IMG/VR virus record: IMGVR_UViG_3300010883_024574
Span: 22,249-86,248 of that record
Length of the DNA: 64,000 bases
DNA from: a virus
Strand: one strand, 5' to 3'
Part shown: piece after piece, positions 44,001 to 52,972 of the stretch
Numbering within the stretch: position 1 is the stretch's first letter
Layout: the number at the start of each line of letters is the position of its first letter
Position numbers and translations under genes: made by a program
The notes under the pieces: model-generated
What the model was told of the DNA's origin: nothing
Database searches by the model: none
Seen by the model: the letters and a program-made list of their open reading frames with translations, nothing else

Positions 44001-47000
44001 CGAAGGTCAAGATAACTTTGAAAGAACCCTTGGGCTATTGAGCAAAAGAGGATATAAGTATATTGTTCCTGTGGACCTTAGCGCTACATTTGGAAGCAAG
44101 GAGAGGGTAAAATATACTTATGAAGATTGGGTCGGAAGGAAGATTGGTGTAAATCGAGTTATTTTTGAAGCGCCCGGCTCGCCTGATGCTTATTATGGAT
44201 TTGGAGCTGTTCCTAAGAATTATATTTGGGGGTCTGAGGAGTCATACGATCTTAGCTCTGCTAGGCATCTTGAGAGCCGCGATATAGATACTATAATAGA
44301 GATTGAAAACAATAGTGAAGAAGCATTGCACGGAGACTCAAGGGACAAGCAGAGAACAAATAATGATGCTGCCACCAGAGCTGCGAAGAGAAAGTTTGAC
44401 GTAGAAGGCCCTTCTCTTATGGGCAACAAAGGCAGCTACCAGGGTATGGAAGGGGTTGTAAGGGCAACGACTCCAATAGGTGTTATGCTTAAATCCTTTG
44501 CAGAAACAGTACAGGACTGGCTTACATTATCTACAAGTCTAGAGGTGAGAGGAGCCTTGACAGGGAAACCTATTCCGTTTACATCAGAGCTTATAGAGGC
44601 TGTTGGAACCAGGAGCGCGAGGCCGAGCCTCGGACAGTCGGCAAGAGGAATGATAGAGTTAGTTATAAGATATGTCGAAGAAGAAGACGAGGATATTATC
44701 TCTGATGATTCAACATCAATAATCGAATTAGCGTTTTCAAAGTTTAAGGCAAACTATTTCCCCGAATTAGAAAATATTGACGTAAGACTTCTCGGCTCTA
44801 TAGGAAGACCTCTTAATGAGAAGATAATAAAAAATATAGTTTCCTCTGTAATAGAAGCTGCGGCGGATCACCTGGGAACAACAGATGAAGAGAAGCAGAG
44901 CATTCTAAGTATATATAGAAATACTTTGCTTACAGAGGATGGAAGCTCAATAGCTGTTGACCACCTGCTCTCTATAGACTATGGCGGAAATAGCTTCAAA
45001 AATTTATTAGAGCAGTTTAAAGAAAGCTTTCTTCCAGAGTTGAGCAAGAAAGATACTGGCAGAGCTTTGTATGATCCGCTCGCGGTTAAGCAGAAGGCTC
45101 TCAAGGACGAAGCAGGCAGTGATTATTTAGGAGTCGATCCGGGGTATTATCAGGGCGGCATCAAACAGAAGACAGAAGGTGTAAATAAGAAGATAGCATA
45201 CATGAAGGGTAAGATGTTTATGGGCAGAGTTTTGCAAGCTGCATCTGCGCTTTATCTTGCTGATGCGATAGTTAATGTTTTTAACTTTTATATGCGAGAT
45301 CAAAGATCAAGAGAATACATAGGATATGATATCGGAATTGACCTATCAACATCAGATAAGGTTTTGGCACTGTCTGGAGAGGACTTGAACAAGATAGTGA
45401 TCGGAGTTGATGAGGCTACCGCAGAAATGATGAATAATCATGCTGAAGTTTTTTATGAGTTTTATTTTGATAATATAGCAGAGTGTGTTAATACTCTCAA
45501 AAATGAAATGTTTTTAATCAGAACCGCATGTACCTCTTCTAAGTATATGAAGAAAGCTACATTGTATATAAGAGAAAATCTTAATGAAATTGTAGGCAAC
45601 CTAGAGGAGGCGGCGAGTGCTGCCGAGGGCTCGGAGGGGTCTGCGGATCTTGAGAGAGCTAAAGACATCATCAATAATGCTATGACAAATGAGCCATTTA
45701 CTACAATTGATTTAAATTCAAATGGAAAATATAGAAGATTCTTTGGAGGCAGCGGCGCTGATAAAGATCTTGTGCCGCCACAAGATACCCATAGTATAAT
45801 GCCTTTGTTTGGAACTTATTTGGCAAAATATAATGGTGGAGGTCATTATTATCCCATTTTCGCTCTAACCGGAAAAGGAGTTGTTTATCACAGCTTTGAC
45901 ATGAATATCCCAGAGCCTATTATGATAAATAATCTATATGTCTTATATGCTGGAGATCTGCCAAACGCTGTCGAGCTTGAAGACCTGTATGATAGATTGC
46001 CTGATATATATAAGAAAAATGGATGGAAGATTTATAATGTTAATATAGGCAGATCAAAAGATGAATATGCACTAACAAAGGGCTCTATGAATGATGGCTT
46101 TAAAGGCGGCGTTAGTCTAATATATCATCCAGCCACTAGCCCGATAATTCCAGATGGATCAGACCAGTTGATTGGATACAGAAATGATGAAGTCGGATTT
46201 GATTCTTCGCAAGCTATACACGTGGGCTCATTGGCCATGAGAGATGGGAAGGATAATCTTTTCCCTCCAAGCCCATTAGATGGGGTAAGCGATGTTGGCA
46301 TACCTATTCCTTTAGACTATGAGAATGAAGACTCACATAAGGTCAGGGCCTCGCGTAAGTTATTCCCCGTTGTTGGAGCAAGGATCCCTATATCTCTTCC
46401 AACGTCCGTTCCTGGGGCTCCAATAGAGCTAGATATATCTGACTTTTTAATGCGAGATCCTCCAGAGATTGCTTTAAAAATCCTTAGAAGAATAGGGTTT
46501 GTTTATAACAGTTATAAGTTAGATTTAAAAAAGGCAATAAGCGATGGCGCTACAACGTCTGCTCAAGATAGGGTTAAAGATAGGTATAAGAAGATCATAT
46601 CTGCATTGTTTGATTCATACAGGGGCCTTCCGTATCGTGTTCAAAATGCAAAGAGCGGAACAAAAACAGAGGCGCTTAGTGGGGATGTGTTCAGAGGGGA
46701 GAGGCCTCCTGAGGGGGCCCCGGCTGAAAATCCGTTTGCAGAGGAGGAGGCGAGAAGAGGAAGGCCTGTAACTGAGAGGTTCGCCCCAAGGGTGTCCTCC
46801 TACATACCTCTTGTTGATTGGGTTACAATGCATAGAATGATATCAGGAAATGAGTTTGGACCCCGCTGGGGAGGGCACCAGTTGTGGGAGGAAGAGTCTG
46901 GTGATGAATCTGCAAACGAAAGAAGGGAGGCTATAGAACAGTTTATAATAAGCGTTCATGGCCTGGACAAGCTCGCGGCTCTGATAGGGGAGCGCTTAGA

Positions 47001-47772
47001 TTCCCTTAGGAAGGTAGAGAGGGGTACGACGTTCGTTGATCCTACTGATCTTTTAAACCCAGATGAAAGACTCTTCAAAAGAGGAGTGATTACCAAGGAG
47101 GAGTGTTGGAAACTCTTTCACTATGCAATAGGGGAGGATGAGGATACATACACTAGTGATGATGGATTTCCCTGGATGCGGCTACGCGGAGAGCACCGCT
47201 CTGATGCAGAGACCGTAGCGGGCCAAAAAATGTTTAAACACTTTGTGAGATGGGTTAAGGGCTTGAGCTCTTATTACCCCATTGGCATCAGGAATGAGGT
47301 TGATGATGCGACCGGAGAGCCTAGCGCCTATATAAGGGTGATGAATGTTATATTTCCATCCAATTCAATAGGGACACACGATGAGATTTCTCCACGGGAG
47401 AGAATCGAAAGAGTAAGAGATTCTGATAGAAGCGATGTTTTAAACATAAAAGACCTTTATTCTCACGCCATTATTAGTGGGGAGGGGGGGGACGTTCAAT
47501 ATTATCCCATCCCAACAGACCCAGGAGAGTTGAAAGAGTATTTGTCTAAGCTTAAAGGCGTTAGACATATTTCTGTTCAAAGACAGGCTGACGCTATTAG
47601 CGAATATCTTATAGAGTATATAGCAAAGGACTTATTTCCAGGCCTTAAGAAGGAAAGCGTGTATAGGTTCGGCAAGATAAAATATTCTAAAAAATTAAAG
47701 ACAGATATGTATTATAGCAGTATAATCAAAAATGCAAAGCTTTACGCTTTGTGGAAATTTTTAACTGATTGA
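41053..47772 (+). CDS. Giant hypothetical protein, 2239 aa
   Basis: Not recognised. The N-terminal 110 residues are acidic and disordered. Several cysteine knuckles are spread along the first half: CSMCGKN (near residue 495), FKCHYKN, FVCGLYL, FNCPSRI, LICGAQT and LVCSHGHRF (near residue 940), which could make zinc sites. The region 45200-45330 encodes a hydrophobic helix set (MFMGRVLQAASALYLADAIVNVF). The C-terminal third has beta-rich, Trp-containing stretches and a low-complexity Pro/Glu/Arg segment. No polymerase, protease or lysozyme motif was found. It lies between the sigma-like factor and DNA polymerase genes with AGG-only ribosome site. A large virion or replication-compartment protein is possible. 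Confidence 0.65.
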   Translation: MDINKIHEIKKGLGIEDAQLDDFSVALGGLHSNLNSAIEIASSILSGREESQFEESYEDEGGEDQAQPELDFSFYGESFDKNDDQGDGPVAEDITEKTDESRIDELTASLKKVFESGGLVAVDRKLEESIGELRLNLESLSPFRENVEYFVREYGFTEFIQSKFLNISSSLSGEEAPPTGVPEDESLNIPPVSGPIKRKPFRILDKLNLSQNIYNNMNIEQAFFEAENTESTYFARLIKAQEDDESVNALNFHEVFNRLGDAAKGIELDESFDPPRVVLSIDYMNTIRETLIGRLQALNNAVDLSKGPLSNILSNQVDSKIDEFERHRRAYANALDDIVAAVKKRDSYLTAMVVELKKKGFEISEPVSNRAYELSRIIRDENSEVFKLLFSLAKGLVFLDVEGDIHQFGYTVTKKFKENYDGRLKEVFEDIFHRQLKNKIKMFFDENNNEGWSRSSFCYYLAGSIKRKYLQEMAYQREFNVVTTSWNYASCSMCGKNIYTRKRQDTPRGAGRREPVSVREYSEYQTDLYSLFRNDGSVITDSDLKLETDGITAKTFKPPPTLATLSDDPPVDMTWDEIETMVYSGARRDHIDGIKRRAWALKQLGARKVPSRSGEVSNIKFKCHYKNVSDRPLSLQRLEKGKSDFVCGLYLDPSPLLVEGAGAVSAASLQAVRPTSEDISSDELFELKLDEAINKGLLGEDRKEEFLAELARRRGGGWKFSNKYFNCPSRISPEEVATAVAAVALMSEEETAGRSKPVLEKLAVSKLLRKYSYIASPIAGPISEEKLTQEGAGASQIYPPVDSDGVPAELAPGTMSYLICGAQTSLSSFSRNINETGSLPNIFKTLLSQARDEPLLEEKVLNLVETLLSLGVDISDIQPFLSNISNPEVAIAQLEGSGRLKKISNILVLAMASPVNLETSLRGASFNRMDLLGDIKLVCSHGHRFTIKDSVYFGKTHTGINLRNARRSKYMIADVIRSGVLTTEGQDNFERTLGLLSKRGYKYIVPVDLSATFGSKERVKYTYEDWVGRKIGVNRVIFEAPGSPDAYYGFGAVPKNYIWGSEESYDLSSARHLESRDIDTIIEIENNSEEALHGDSRDKQRTNNDAATRAAKRKFDVEGPSLMGNKGSYQGMEGVVRATTPIGVMLKSFAETVQDWLTLSTSLEVRGALTGKPIPFTSELIEAVGTRSARPSLGQSARGMIELVIRYVEEEDEDIISDDSTSIIELAFSKFKANYFPELENIDVRLLGSIGRPLNEKIIKNIVSSVIEAAADHLGTTDEEKQSILSIYRNTLLTEDGSSIAVDHLLSIDYGGNSFKNLLEQFKESFLPELSKKDTGRALYDPLAVKQKALKDEAGSDYLGVDPGYYQGGIKQKTEGVNKKIAYMKGKMFMGRVLQAASALYLADAIVNVFNFYMRDQRSREYIGYDIGIDLSTSDKVLALSGEDLNKIVIGVDEATAEMMNNHAEVFYEFYFDNIAECVNTLKNEMFLIRTACTSSKYMKKATLYIRENLNEIVGNLEEAASAAEGSEGSADLERAKDIINNAMTNEPFTTIDLNSNGKYRRFFGGSGADKDLVPPQDTHSIMPLFGTYLAKYNGGGHYYPIFALTGKGVVYHSFDMNIPEPIMINNLYVLYAGDLPNAVELEDLYDRLPDIYKKNGWKIYNVNIGRSKDEYALTKGSMNDGFKGGVSLIYHPATSPIIPDGSDQLIGYRNDEVGFDSSQAIHVGSLAMRDGKDNLFPPSPLDGVSDVGIPIPLDYENEDSHKVRASRKLFPVVGARIPISLPTSVPGAPIELDISDFLMRDPPEIALKILRRIGFVYNSYKLDLKKAISDGATTSAQDRVKDRYKKIISALFDSYRGLPYRVQNAKSGTKTEALSGDVFRGERPPEGAPAENPFAEEEARRGRPVTERFAPRVSSYIPLVDWVTMHRMISGNEFGPRWGGHQLWEEESGDESANERREAIEQFIISVHGLDKLAALIGERLDSLRKVERGTTFVDPTDLLNPDERLFKRGVITKEECWKLFHYAIGEDEDTYTSDDGFPWMRLRGEHRSDAETVAGQKMFKHFVRWVKGLSSYYPIGIRNEVDDATGEPSAYIRVMNVIFPSNSIGTHDEISPRERIERVRDSDRSDVLNIKDLYSHAIISGEGGDVQYYPIPTDPGELKEYLSKLKGVRHISVQRQADAISEYLIEYIAKDLFPGLKKESVYRFGKIKYSKKLKTDMYYSSIIKNAKLYALWKFLTD

Positions 47773-47786
47773 ACTTAGGAGAAACG

Positions 47787-48068
47787 ATGACTATCGTAAG
47801 AATATTTAATGAATCCGATGAACAGAATGACGAAAACACTACTTGGTCTACAGATGATGTTAAAGAGTATGTAAAGCAATATTTGGTTTATGATCTACAG
47901 ATCAGAGATTTGCAGGAGTCTAGAAGAGAGTGGTCTGCAGACTTTTTGGATCAAAAGAGTATCCCAAAGAAGGAACTAACTCAAGCGCTAAGTGCCGCCA
48001 AGAAGGATCTGGACATGGATGTTGTGAACGAGATTTACGACAATATATCAGATATGTTTATTGATTAA
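47787..48068 (+). CDS. Hypothetical protein, 93 aa
   Basis: ATG at 47787 with AGGAG and 5-base spacing; a TTG six codons upstream overlaps the previous gene but has no ribosome site. Helical and acidic; residues 30 to 75 (YLVYDLQIRDLQESRREW, then KKELTQALSAAKKDLD) have the look of small DNA-binding helical proteins of the GapR/DUF2312 style, but this is only a pattern. Last gene of the giant-protein unit, before the dnaE promoter. Confidence 0.5.
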   Translation: MTIVRIFNESDEQNDENTTWSTDDVKEYVKQYLVYDLQIRDLQESRREWSADFLDQKSIPKKELTQALSAAKKDLDMDVVNEIYDNISDMFID

Positions 48069-48077
48069 ATAAATTTG

Positions 48078-48105
48078 TTGAAATTTATTATTTTGTGTAT
48101 ACAAT
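48078..48105 (+). promoter_or_regulatory. Sigma-70-type promoter upstream of dnaE
   Basis: TTGAAA (48078-48083), 16-bp spacer, TACAAT (48100-48105). Transcription would begin near 48112, just before a hairpin. Confidence 0.6.
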
Positions 48106-48115
48106 ATTTGCCAGA

Positions 48116-48138
48116 GGGCCAGCAAAATCTGCTGGCCC
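48116..48138 (+). promoter_or_regulatory. Leader hairpin of the dnaE transcript
   Basis: GGGCCAGCA and TGCTGGCCC form a perfect 9-bp stem with an AAATC loop. No T-run follows, so it does not look like a terminator. Being almost at the predicted 5' end, it could stabilise the mRNA or regulate it. Confidence 0.6.
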
Positions 48139-48171
48139 ATATAATTTATAAAATAAAGTATTGAGGTTTTA

Positions 48172-51100
48172 ATGACAAAGGGTCCATTCGTATCGCTGCA
48201 TAACCACACTGAACTAGGCAGCCCTTTAGACGGTATGAACAATACCTATGACTTGTTCCGTAGGGCTAAGGAAGTTGACCATCCGGCTGTAGCTGTGACG
48301 GACCACGGCACTCTAACTGCCCTTTATGACGCCTGGAAGGCCAGTCAAGAGACTGGCGTAAAGTTGATACCTGGAATGGAGGCTTATTTTGCAGATGATT
48401 TATCTAGCAAGAAATCATATCACCTGGTCCTTTTGGCAAAGAATGAAATAGGATATAAAAATATCCTTAAGTTAAATTACCTTTCATATCAAAATCAAGT
48501 TTCTGGATACATGGGCAAGCAAACTCCCAGGATTTCCTGGGAACATATCGAAGAGCATAACGAGGGCGTATTTGCCCTTACTGCATGCTGCAATGGTTTG
48601 ATCGCCAAAACATTGATAACAGACGAAGATGAAGAAAAGGCATTAAGCCATATAGGCAGATTGCATCATATCTTTAAAGATCGTTTCTTTTTAGAGTTGC
48701 AGCCTCATTCTTTATATGATGTTGGAAAAAATGGAAAAGAAGTCAATCAGCAAAAATTGAATGATTCATTATTAAGAATATCTAATGATTTTGAAATTCC
48801 ATATGTAATAACTTGTGATGCTCACTATCGAGATAGAGAGCATGCAAGGTATCATGATTTCATGTTGGCAATAAAAGATAAAAAGGCTGTAGATGATCCG
48901 GACAGGTTTCGTTATGGCGTTCAAGATATGTACCTAAAAACACATGAGGAAATAGTTGATTTCTTCGGCCCGAAGGTCGCTTCTATAGGTATGCAGAATT
49001 CTATAAAAATTATGGAAGATTGTGAGGAGCCCTCTTATATTAAGCCGAAAGGAGTTATGCTTCCTTCTTTTGCCGTATCTGATGAGCCAGATTATAAAGA
49101 ATTTTCAGAATGGAAAAACAAGGTTGGATCTACTATTCCAGAAGATAGGGCCTATCTTAGATACAAGTGCATAAAGGGGTTTCAAGATAAGCTGGATGGT
49201 TTGGACAAAGATGATAAAGAGGAGTATTGGGACAGAGTAAAGGCGGAGTTATCGGTTTTGGAGGAAAAGAATTTCTCCTCCTACATGTTAATTGTTGCAG
49301 ATTATGTTAATTGGGCGAAAGAAATAATGCCTGTTGGCCCTGCGCGAGGTTCTGCAGCAGGATCATTGGTAGCCTATTTGACTGGAATAACCAATGTAGA
49401 TCCAATGGAATATGATTTGATTTTTGAAAGATTTCATAATAATAAAAAGAAGTCTTTTCCAGATATTGATTCTGATTTTTCTGACCCAGGCCTTGTTAAA
49501 GAGTATATAAAAAACAAATATGGATCAGATCGTGTTGCCTCTATATCAAACTGGAGCACGTTATCTCCTCGCGTTGTTATAAAGGATGTTGCTAGAAGCC
49601 TGAGGCTTGGTGGGGATAAATCTTCTGCTTTTAAAATTGCAAACGCAATAACTGCAATTATGCCTGATGCCCCCACTTTGGGTGCGGCCATGAAAGAGAG
49701 CGGTCAGCTTGTTGCATATATGAAGCAATATCCAGAATTATACGAATACGCCTCTAAGCTTCAAAACCTTACAAGAAACTGGTCTTTGCATGCTGCCGGA
49801 ATAGTTATCGGTGAGGGCCCGTTGTGTGACACTGTGCCATTAAGGATCGACAAAGAAGGGCATGTTATAACCCAATGGGAAAAAACAAGGTGTGAAGAAA
49901 ACGGTCTTATAAAGATGGATTTATTAGGTCTTAAAACTTTAACTGTTATAGATGATTCTTTTAAGCTTATAAAAGAAACCACCGGTAAAAGCCTAACTGT
50001 AGACGACATAGACATGAAAGATCAAAAGGTCTACGCTATGATAGGTCGAGGAAAAACTGTAGGACTATTTCAGCTTGAGTCTTCTTTAACGCCATTCTGC
50101 ATCAGGCTTAAGCCGAAAAGCATAGAGGACATATCTGCAATAAACGCTATTGGAAGGCCGTCGTGCAAGCCTAGCGAGAGAAGAAGGTATGCCAAGAGAA
50201 GGCTTGGATTAGAGCCTGCTTCGTATGAGCATCCGAGCATTAAGCGTGCTTTGGAAAAAACTTATGGTGTTTTGGTCTATGAAGAACAGGCTATGATTAT
50301 TGCTCAAGATTGTGCTGGATGGGATTTGAATCAGGCAGATGCATTGAGAAAAATTAGTAAGTTAAAGGGCAAGGATCCAAAGCTTGTTCTGCGTACCGAG
50401 ACAAACTTTGTAAAGGATTGCATGAGCTATACGGGTATGGATTACGACGTTGCGTGCAAAATATGGAAGACCTATATAGAGCCTTTGGGTGGATATGCCT
50501 TTAACAAATCGCACTCTATTTCTTATTCAATTATATCTTTTTATACTGCGTGGCTAAGGTGTCACTATCCTTCTGAGTTTATGTGTGCGTTGATAAATTC
50601 AGAAGATCCAAATAGCGATAAAACACAGGAGTATCTTGACGAATGTAGAAAGATGGGCATTGAAGTTCTTGCGCCAGATGTAAACTATAGCTCTGGCAGA
50701 TATACCATTTTAGAAGACGGCAATATCTCTACCGGCACTTCTGCAGTAAAAGGCATAGGAGATAAGGCTATCTTCTCTATGGTAGAGAATCAGCCTTATA
50801 AAAGTTTTCCAGACTTTTTAATCCGGAATGACAGCAGGACCGTGGGAAAAACTGTTATTCAGTCTTTGGCAAAAGCTGGTGCGTTAGACTGCTTTGAAAG
50901 AACAAGAAAAGATATGCACGATAACTATCAAAAATATAGATCAAAAGGAAAAACCGCAATAAAAAAAGCTATTGAATCAAAAATTTTTGCAGCAAATCCA
51001 AATTTAAAAAAGATTTCAAAAGAACGCAAAGATGAATTCTTCGAAAGACACTCTATCCCAAAAAATTCTGATGAATTTCGTAAAATAATGGAAGAATTAG

Positions 51101-51543
51101 AGTTTGGAGAATCAGAGGATACTTGGGACAGGAAAGAGGTACTATTATTTGAGAAGGAAGTTCTCGGAAGATCTTTAAGCGGAAATTTACATGAAGTCTT
51201 TAAAGACTTCTTCTCCGGAGGTTCTACAGTAACTCCCCTTTCTAAGATAAGTTCTTTAAATAGTGGAGAAAGAGTCCGGGTCGAAGCTATAATAAAAACA
51301 AAGATAAAAGAATTTAAAATTAAAAATGGAAAGAATATAGGGAAAAAGTTTGCCAAATATCTTATAGAAGATATAAATGGCGACACTTGCGGCCTCACGC
51401 TCTGGGCGGAAGATTATGAGAAATATAGACTAATGTTGAAAGATGGTCTTCCAATTAAGGCTATATGCAAGGTAAATAGTTATTTGGATCAAAAAGATTT
51501 AGCGCTTTCCACGCTTGATAAAATATACGGGAGAGATATATGA
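48172..51543 (+). CDS. dnaE: DNA polymerase III alpha subunit (DnaE-like)
   Basis: Replicative C-family DNA polymerase, 1123 aa. The N-terminal PHP domain starts with FVSLHNHTELGSPLDG and AVTDHGTL. The palm has GPARGSAAGSLVAYLTGIT and the catalytic PDIDSDF (Asp431, Asp433, Asp435), then RVASISNWSTL. Later blocks include SLHAAGIVIG, KMDLLGLKTL, GLFQLESS, GVLVYEEQAM, AYAFNKSHS-like YAFNKSHSISYSIISFYTAWLRCHYP, and an OB fold near the end (LNSGERVRVEAIIKTK). A bacterial-type replicase in a phage is uncommon compared with family A or B polymerases. It probably borrows the host clamp or a phage clamp outside the window. Served by its own promoter. Confidence 0.96.
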   Translation: MTKGPFVSLHNHTELGSPLDGMNNTYDLFRRAKEVDHPAVAVTDHGTLTALYDAWKASQETGVKLIPGMEAYFADDLSSKKSYHLVLLAKNEIGYKNILKLNYLSYQNQVSGYMGKQTPRISWEHIEEHNEGVFALTACCNGLIAKTLITDEDEEKALSHIGRLHHIFKDRFFLELQPHSLYDVGKNGKEVNQQKLNDSLLRISNDFEIPYVITCDAHYRDREHARYHDFMLAIKDKKAVDDPDRFRYGVQDMYLKTHEEIVDFFGPKVASIGMQNSIKIMEDCEEPSYIKPKGVMLPSFAVSDEPDYKEFSEWKNKVGSTIPEDRAYLRYKCIKGFQDKLDGLDKDDKEEYWDRVKAELSVLEEKNFSSYMLIVADYVNWAKEIMPVGPARGSAAGSLVAYLTGITNVDPMEYDLIFERFHNNKKKSFPDIDSDFSDPGLVKEYIKNKYGSDRVASISNWSTLSPRVVIKDVARSLRLGGDKSSAFKIANAITAIMPDAPTLGAAMKESGQLVAYMKQYPELYEYASKLQNLTRNWSLHAAGIVIGEGPLCDTVPLRIDKEGHVITQWEKTRCEENGLIKMDLLGLKTLTVIDDSFKLIKETTGKSLTVDDIDMKDQKVYAMIGRGKTVGLFQLESSLTPFCIRLKPKSIEDISAINAIGRPSCKPSERRRYAKRRLGLEPASYEHPSIKRALEKTYGVLVYEEQAMIIAQDCAGWDLNQADALRKISKLKGKDPKLVLRTETNFVKDCMSYTGMDYDVACKIWKTYIEPLGGYAFNKSHSISYSIISFYTAWLRCHYPSEFMCALINSEDPNSDKTQEYLDECRKMGIEVLAPDVNYSSGRYTILEDGNISTGTSAVKGIGDKAIFSMVENQPYKSFPDFLIRNDSRTVGKTVIQSLAKAGALDCFERTRKDMHDNYQKYRSKGKTAIKKAIESKIFAANPNLKKISKERKDEFFERHSIPKNSDEFRKIMEELEFGESEDTWDRKEVLLFEKEVLGRSLSGNLHEVFKDFFSGGSTVTPLSKISSLNSGERVRVEAIIKTKIKEFKIKNGKNIGKKFAKYLIEDINGDTCGLTLWAEDYEKYRLMLKDGLPIKAICKVNSYLDQKDLALSTLDKIYGRDI

Positions 51544-52046
51544 TTGTTTGTAAAAATTGTGAATTTAATGTCGATAATTCGATGAGGCATTCTTTGGTGA
51601 AAAATTGTTGCCCGTGTTGTGGCTCGGCTCTTTTGGGCGATCTTCACACACGAAGGCTTGGGCTTATGAAGCAAAGGATATTAGAACAGGAGTTTTCTCA
51701 GCAGTTAAATAATGATTTAATTTTTGATATATCATTATTTATGATGTCAGAGTTCTTTCCTGTAAATATAGATGTTGTGAATAATGACGAAGAGGTTGTA
51801 GACGAAGAGGTTGTAGACGAAGAAGTTGTAGACGAAGAAGTTGTAGACGAAGAAGTTGTAGACGAAGAAGTTGTAGACGAAGATTATGACAGCATCAGAG
51901 AGGAAATTAGAAGTGAGGCACTCACGAAGATAGATGGTTTTCCAGAGGATTCTGATGCTGATTTGAAAGTTGCTAGATTAAAAAGAATTGCGAAAGAGTC
52001 TAAACCGAGAGCACCAGGCCCACTGGTCAGGAGGGTCTCGGATTGA
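51540..52046 (+). CDS. Zinc-ribbon protein with EEVVD repeats, 168 aa
   Basis: N-terminal Cys4 site: MIVCKNCEF and NCCPCCGSALLG, a zinc ribbon. After a hydrophobic helix (IFDISLFMMSEFF) come six perfect or near-perfect EEVVD units and a basic tail (PRAPGPLVRR). The acidic repeat is likely a flexible linker or a protein-binding tail. Together with 57055-57423 it belongs to a set of small zinc-ribbon proteins that may touch RNA polymerase or the replisome. Overlaps dnaE by 4 bp (ATGA) with GGGAG upstream. Confidence 0.6.
   Translation: MIVCKNCEFNVDNSMRHSLVKNCCPCCGSALLGDLHTRRLGLMKQRILEQEFSQQLNNDLIFDISLFMMSEFFPVNIDVVNNDEEVVDEEVVDEEVVDEEVVDEEVVDEEVVDEDYDSIREEIRSEALTKIDGFPEDSDADLKVARLKRIAKESKPRAPGPLVRRVSD
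51786..51875 (+). repeat. Six tandem 15-bp repeats encoding DEEVV
   Basis: Unit GACGAAGARGTTGTA, six complete copies (51786, 51801, 51816, 51831, 51846, 51861) and a partial one. The first two carry GAG and the others GAA, so the array looks recently expanded. Confidence 0.95.
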
Positions 52047-52378
52047 TACGGGCAGTTGGAAATAAGCGTCTTGAGCTAAGCGATAGTGAGTTCGAATACT
52101 GCCAAACTTTAAGAGAACAGTTCGGATCCTCTAGTTTTATTGGCTTGTTCGAAACAGATAAGAACGGAATAATAACTTTTGTTAATCCGCCAGTTAATAA
52201 AAATGTTCCTCTCGGTGTTATTTTCTTTTTGCTTAATGTTATGATGAATCAGAGAATAAGGGTGTTGGACGGCAAGATAAATAAAGTTTTGGATTTAGAA
52301 ATAATAGTTGACAAATTTCTAAGTGTGAATAATATTATTGAGCGGATAGAAAAATTAGAGCAAAATTCGGAAGAATAG
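52043..52378 (+). CDS. Hypothetical protein, 111 aa
   Basis: Starts at TTG (TTGA overlap with the previous stop) with AGGAGG 8 bases upstream. Alpha/beta protein with a hydrophobic middle (PLGVIFFLLNVMMNQRI) and a coiled-coil end (NNIIERIEKLEQ). Not recognised. In the dnaE-SSB operon. Confidence 0.5.
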   Translation: MIRAVGNKRLELSDSEFEYCQTLREQFGSSSFIGLFETDKNGIITFVNPPVNKNVPLGVIFFLLNVMMNQRIRVLDGKINKVLDLEIIVDKFLSVNNIIERIEKLEQNSEE

Positions 52379-52391
52379 CTTGGGAGGAAAA

Positions 52392-52949
52392 ATGTCAAAG
52401 CTTCATGAAAAAATTTCAATAAATACGTTCTCTATAGAAGATATTGATATTTCAGGTATAGATAAAATTGTTTCTTCGCTACCAGTTAATGGTATTGTAG
52501 ATGTTAATATTGCAGAACAATGTCTCATATTGACCCTAGAGGGGCAGAATGCTTGCCAAGAAAAAGCAGTCCAGGTTGATAGGTGGATTGGAAATTTAGA
52601 TTCAAAAAAGAATAAAGCCTGGTCTTTAGCGGCTCTTCACAAGGCTAAAGAGGCTGGCTTTAAAACAGTAAAAGATAAAGAGTGGCACGCTCAAGCTGAT
52701 GATGACTATATTGATGTATGCAATGAGCTGACTATGGCTAAGGCGTGCAAGAAGTGGTTAGAGAATAAAGCGGGATATTTTTCCAGCTGGCATTATGCTC
52801 TAAAAACATTTCTGCGTAGAGATTATTCTATTGAAAACGCAAGTAGCGTTGGGTATAATAGTGGTGTTGATGAACGTCAGCCGTTCCCTACGAAATCAAA
52901 TGACTCAAGCGACTTCGGTGGCGATATTGAGGAAATTGAGTGGGGTTGA
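52392..52949 (+). CDS. Hypothetical protein next to SSB, 185 aa
   Basis: ATG at 52392 with GGGAGG upstream. Residues 65 to 145 (DRWIGNLDSKKNKAWSLAAL; KEWHAQADDDYIDVCNEL; KKWLENKAGYFSSWHYALKTFLRRDYS) form a conserved-looking helical block rich in Trp and charged residues. It then has a disordered acidic tail (DDFGGDIEEIEW-like). The position just before the SSB gene suggests a recombination-mediator or DNA-loading factor of the UvsY kind, but the family is not established. Confidence 0.55.
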   Translation: MSKLHEKISINTFSIEDIDISGIDKIVSSLPVNGIVDVNIAEQCLILTLEGQNACQEKAVQVDRWIGNLDSKKNKAWSLAALHKAKEAGFKTVKDKEWHAQADDDYIDVCNELTMAKACKKWLENKAGYFSSWHYALKTFLRRDYSIENASSVGYNSGVDERQPFPTKSNDSSDFGGDIEEIEWG

Positions 52950-52972
52950 TTCTTAATAAACTTGGCAACAAT

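Noticed and set aside
48116-48138. Hairpin before dnaE as a terminator
   Set aside because: No T-run follows and it lies downstream of a good promoter.
51786-51875. CRISPR-like array
   Set aside because: Repeats are contiguous 15-mers without spacers and stay in the coding frame.
52088-52155. tRNA T-loop-like GTTCGAA bases
   Set aside because: They lie in coding sequence and no acceptor or anticodon stem can be drawn around them. No tRNA was found in the window.
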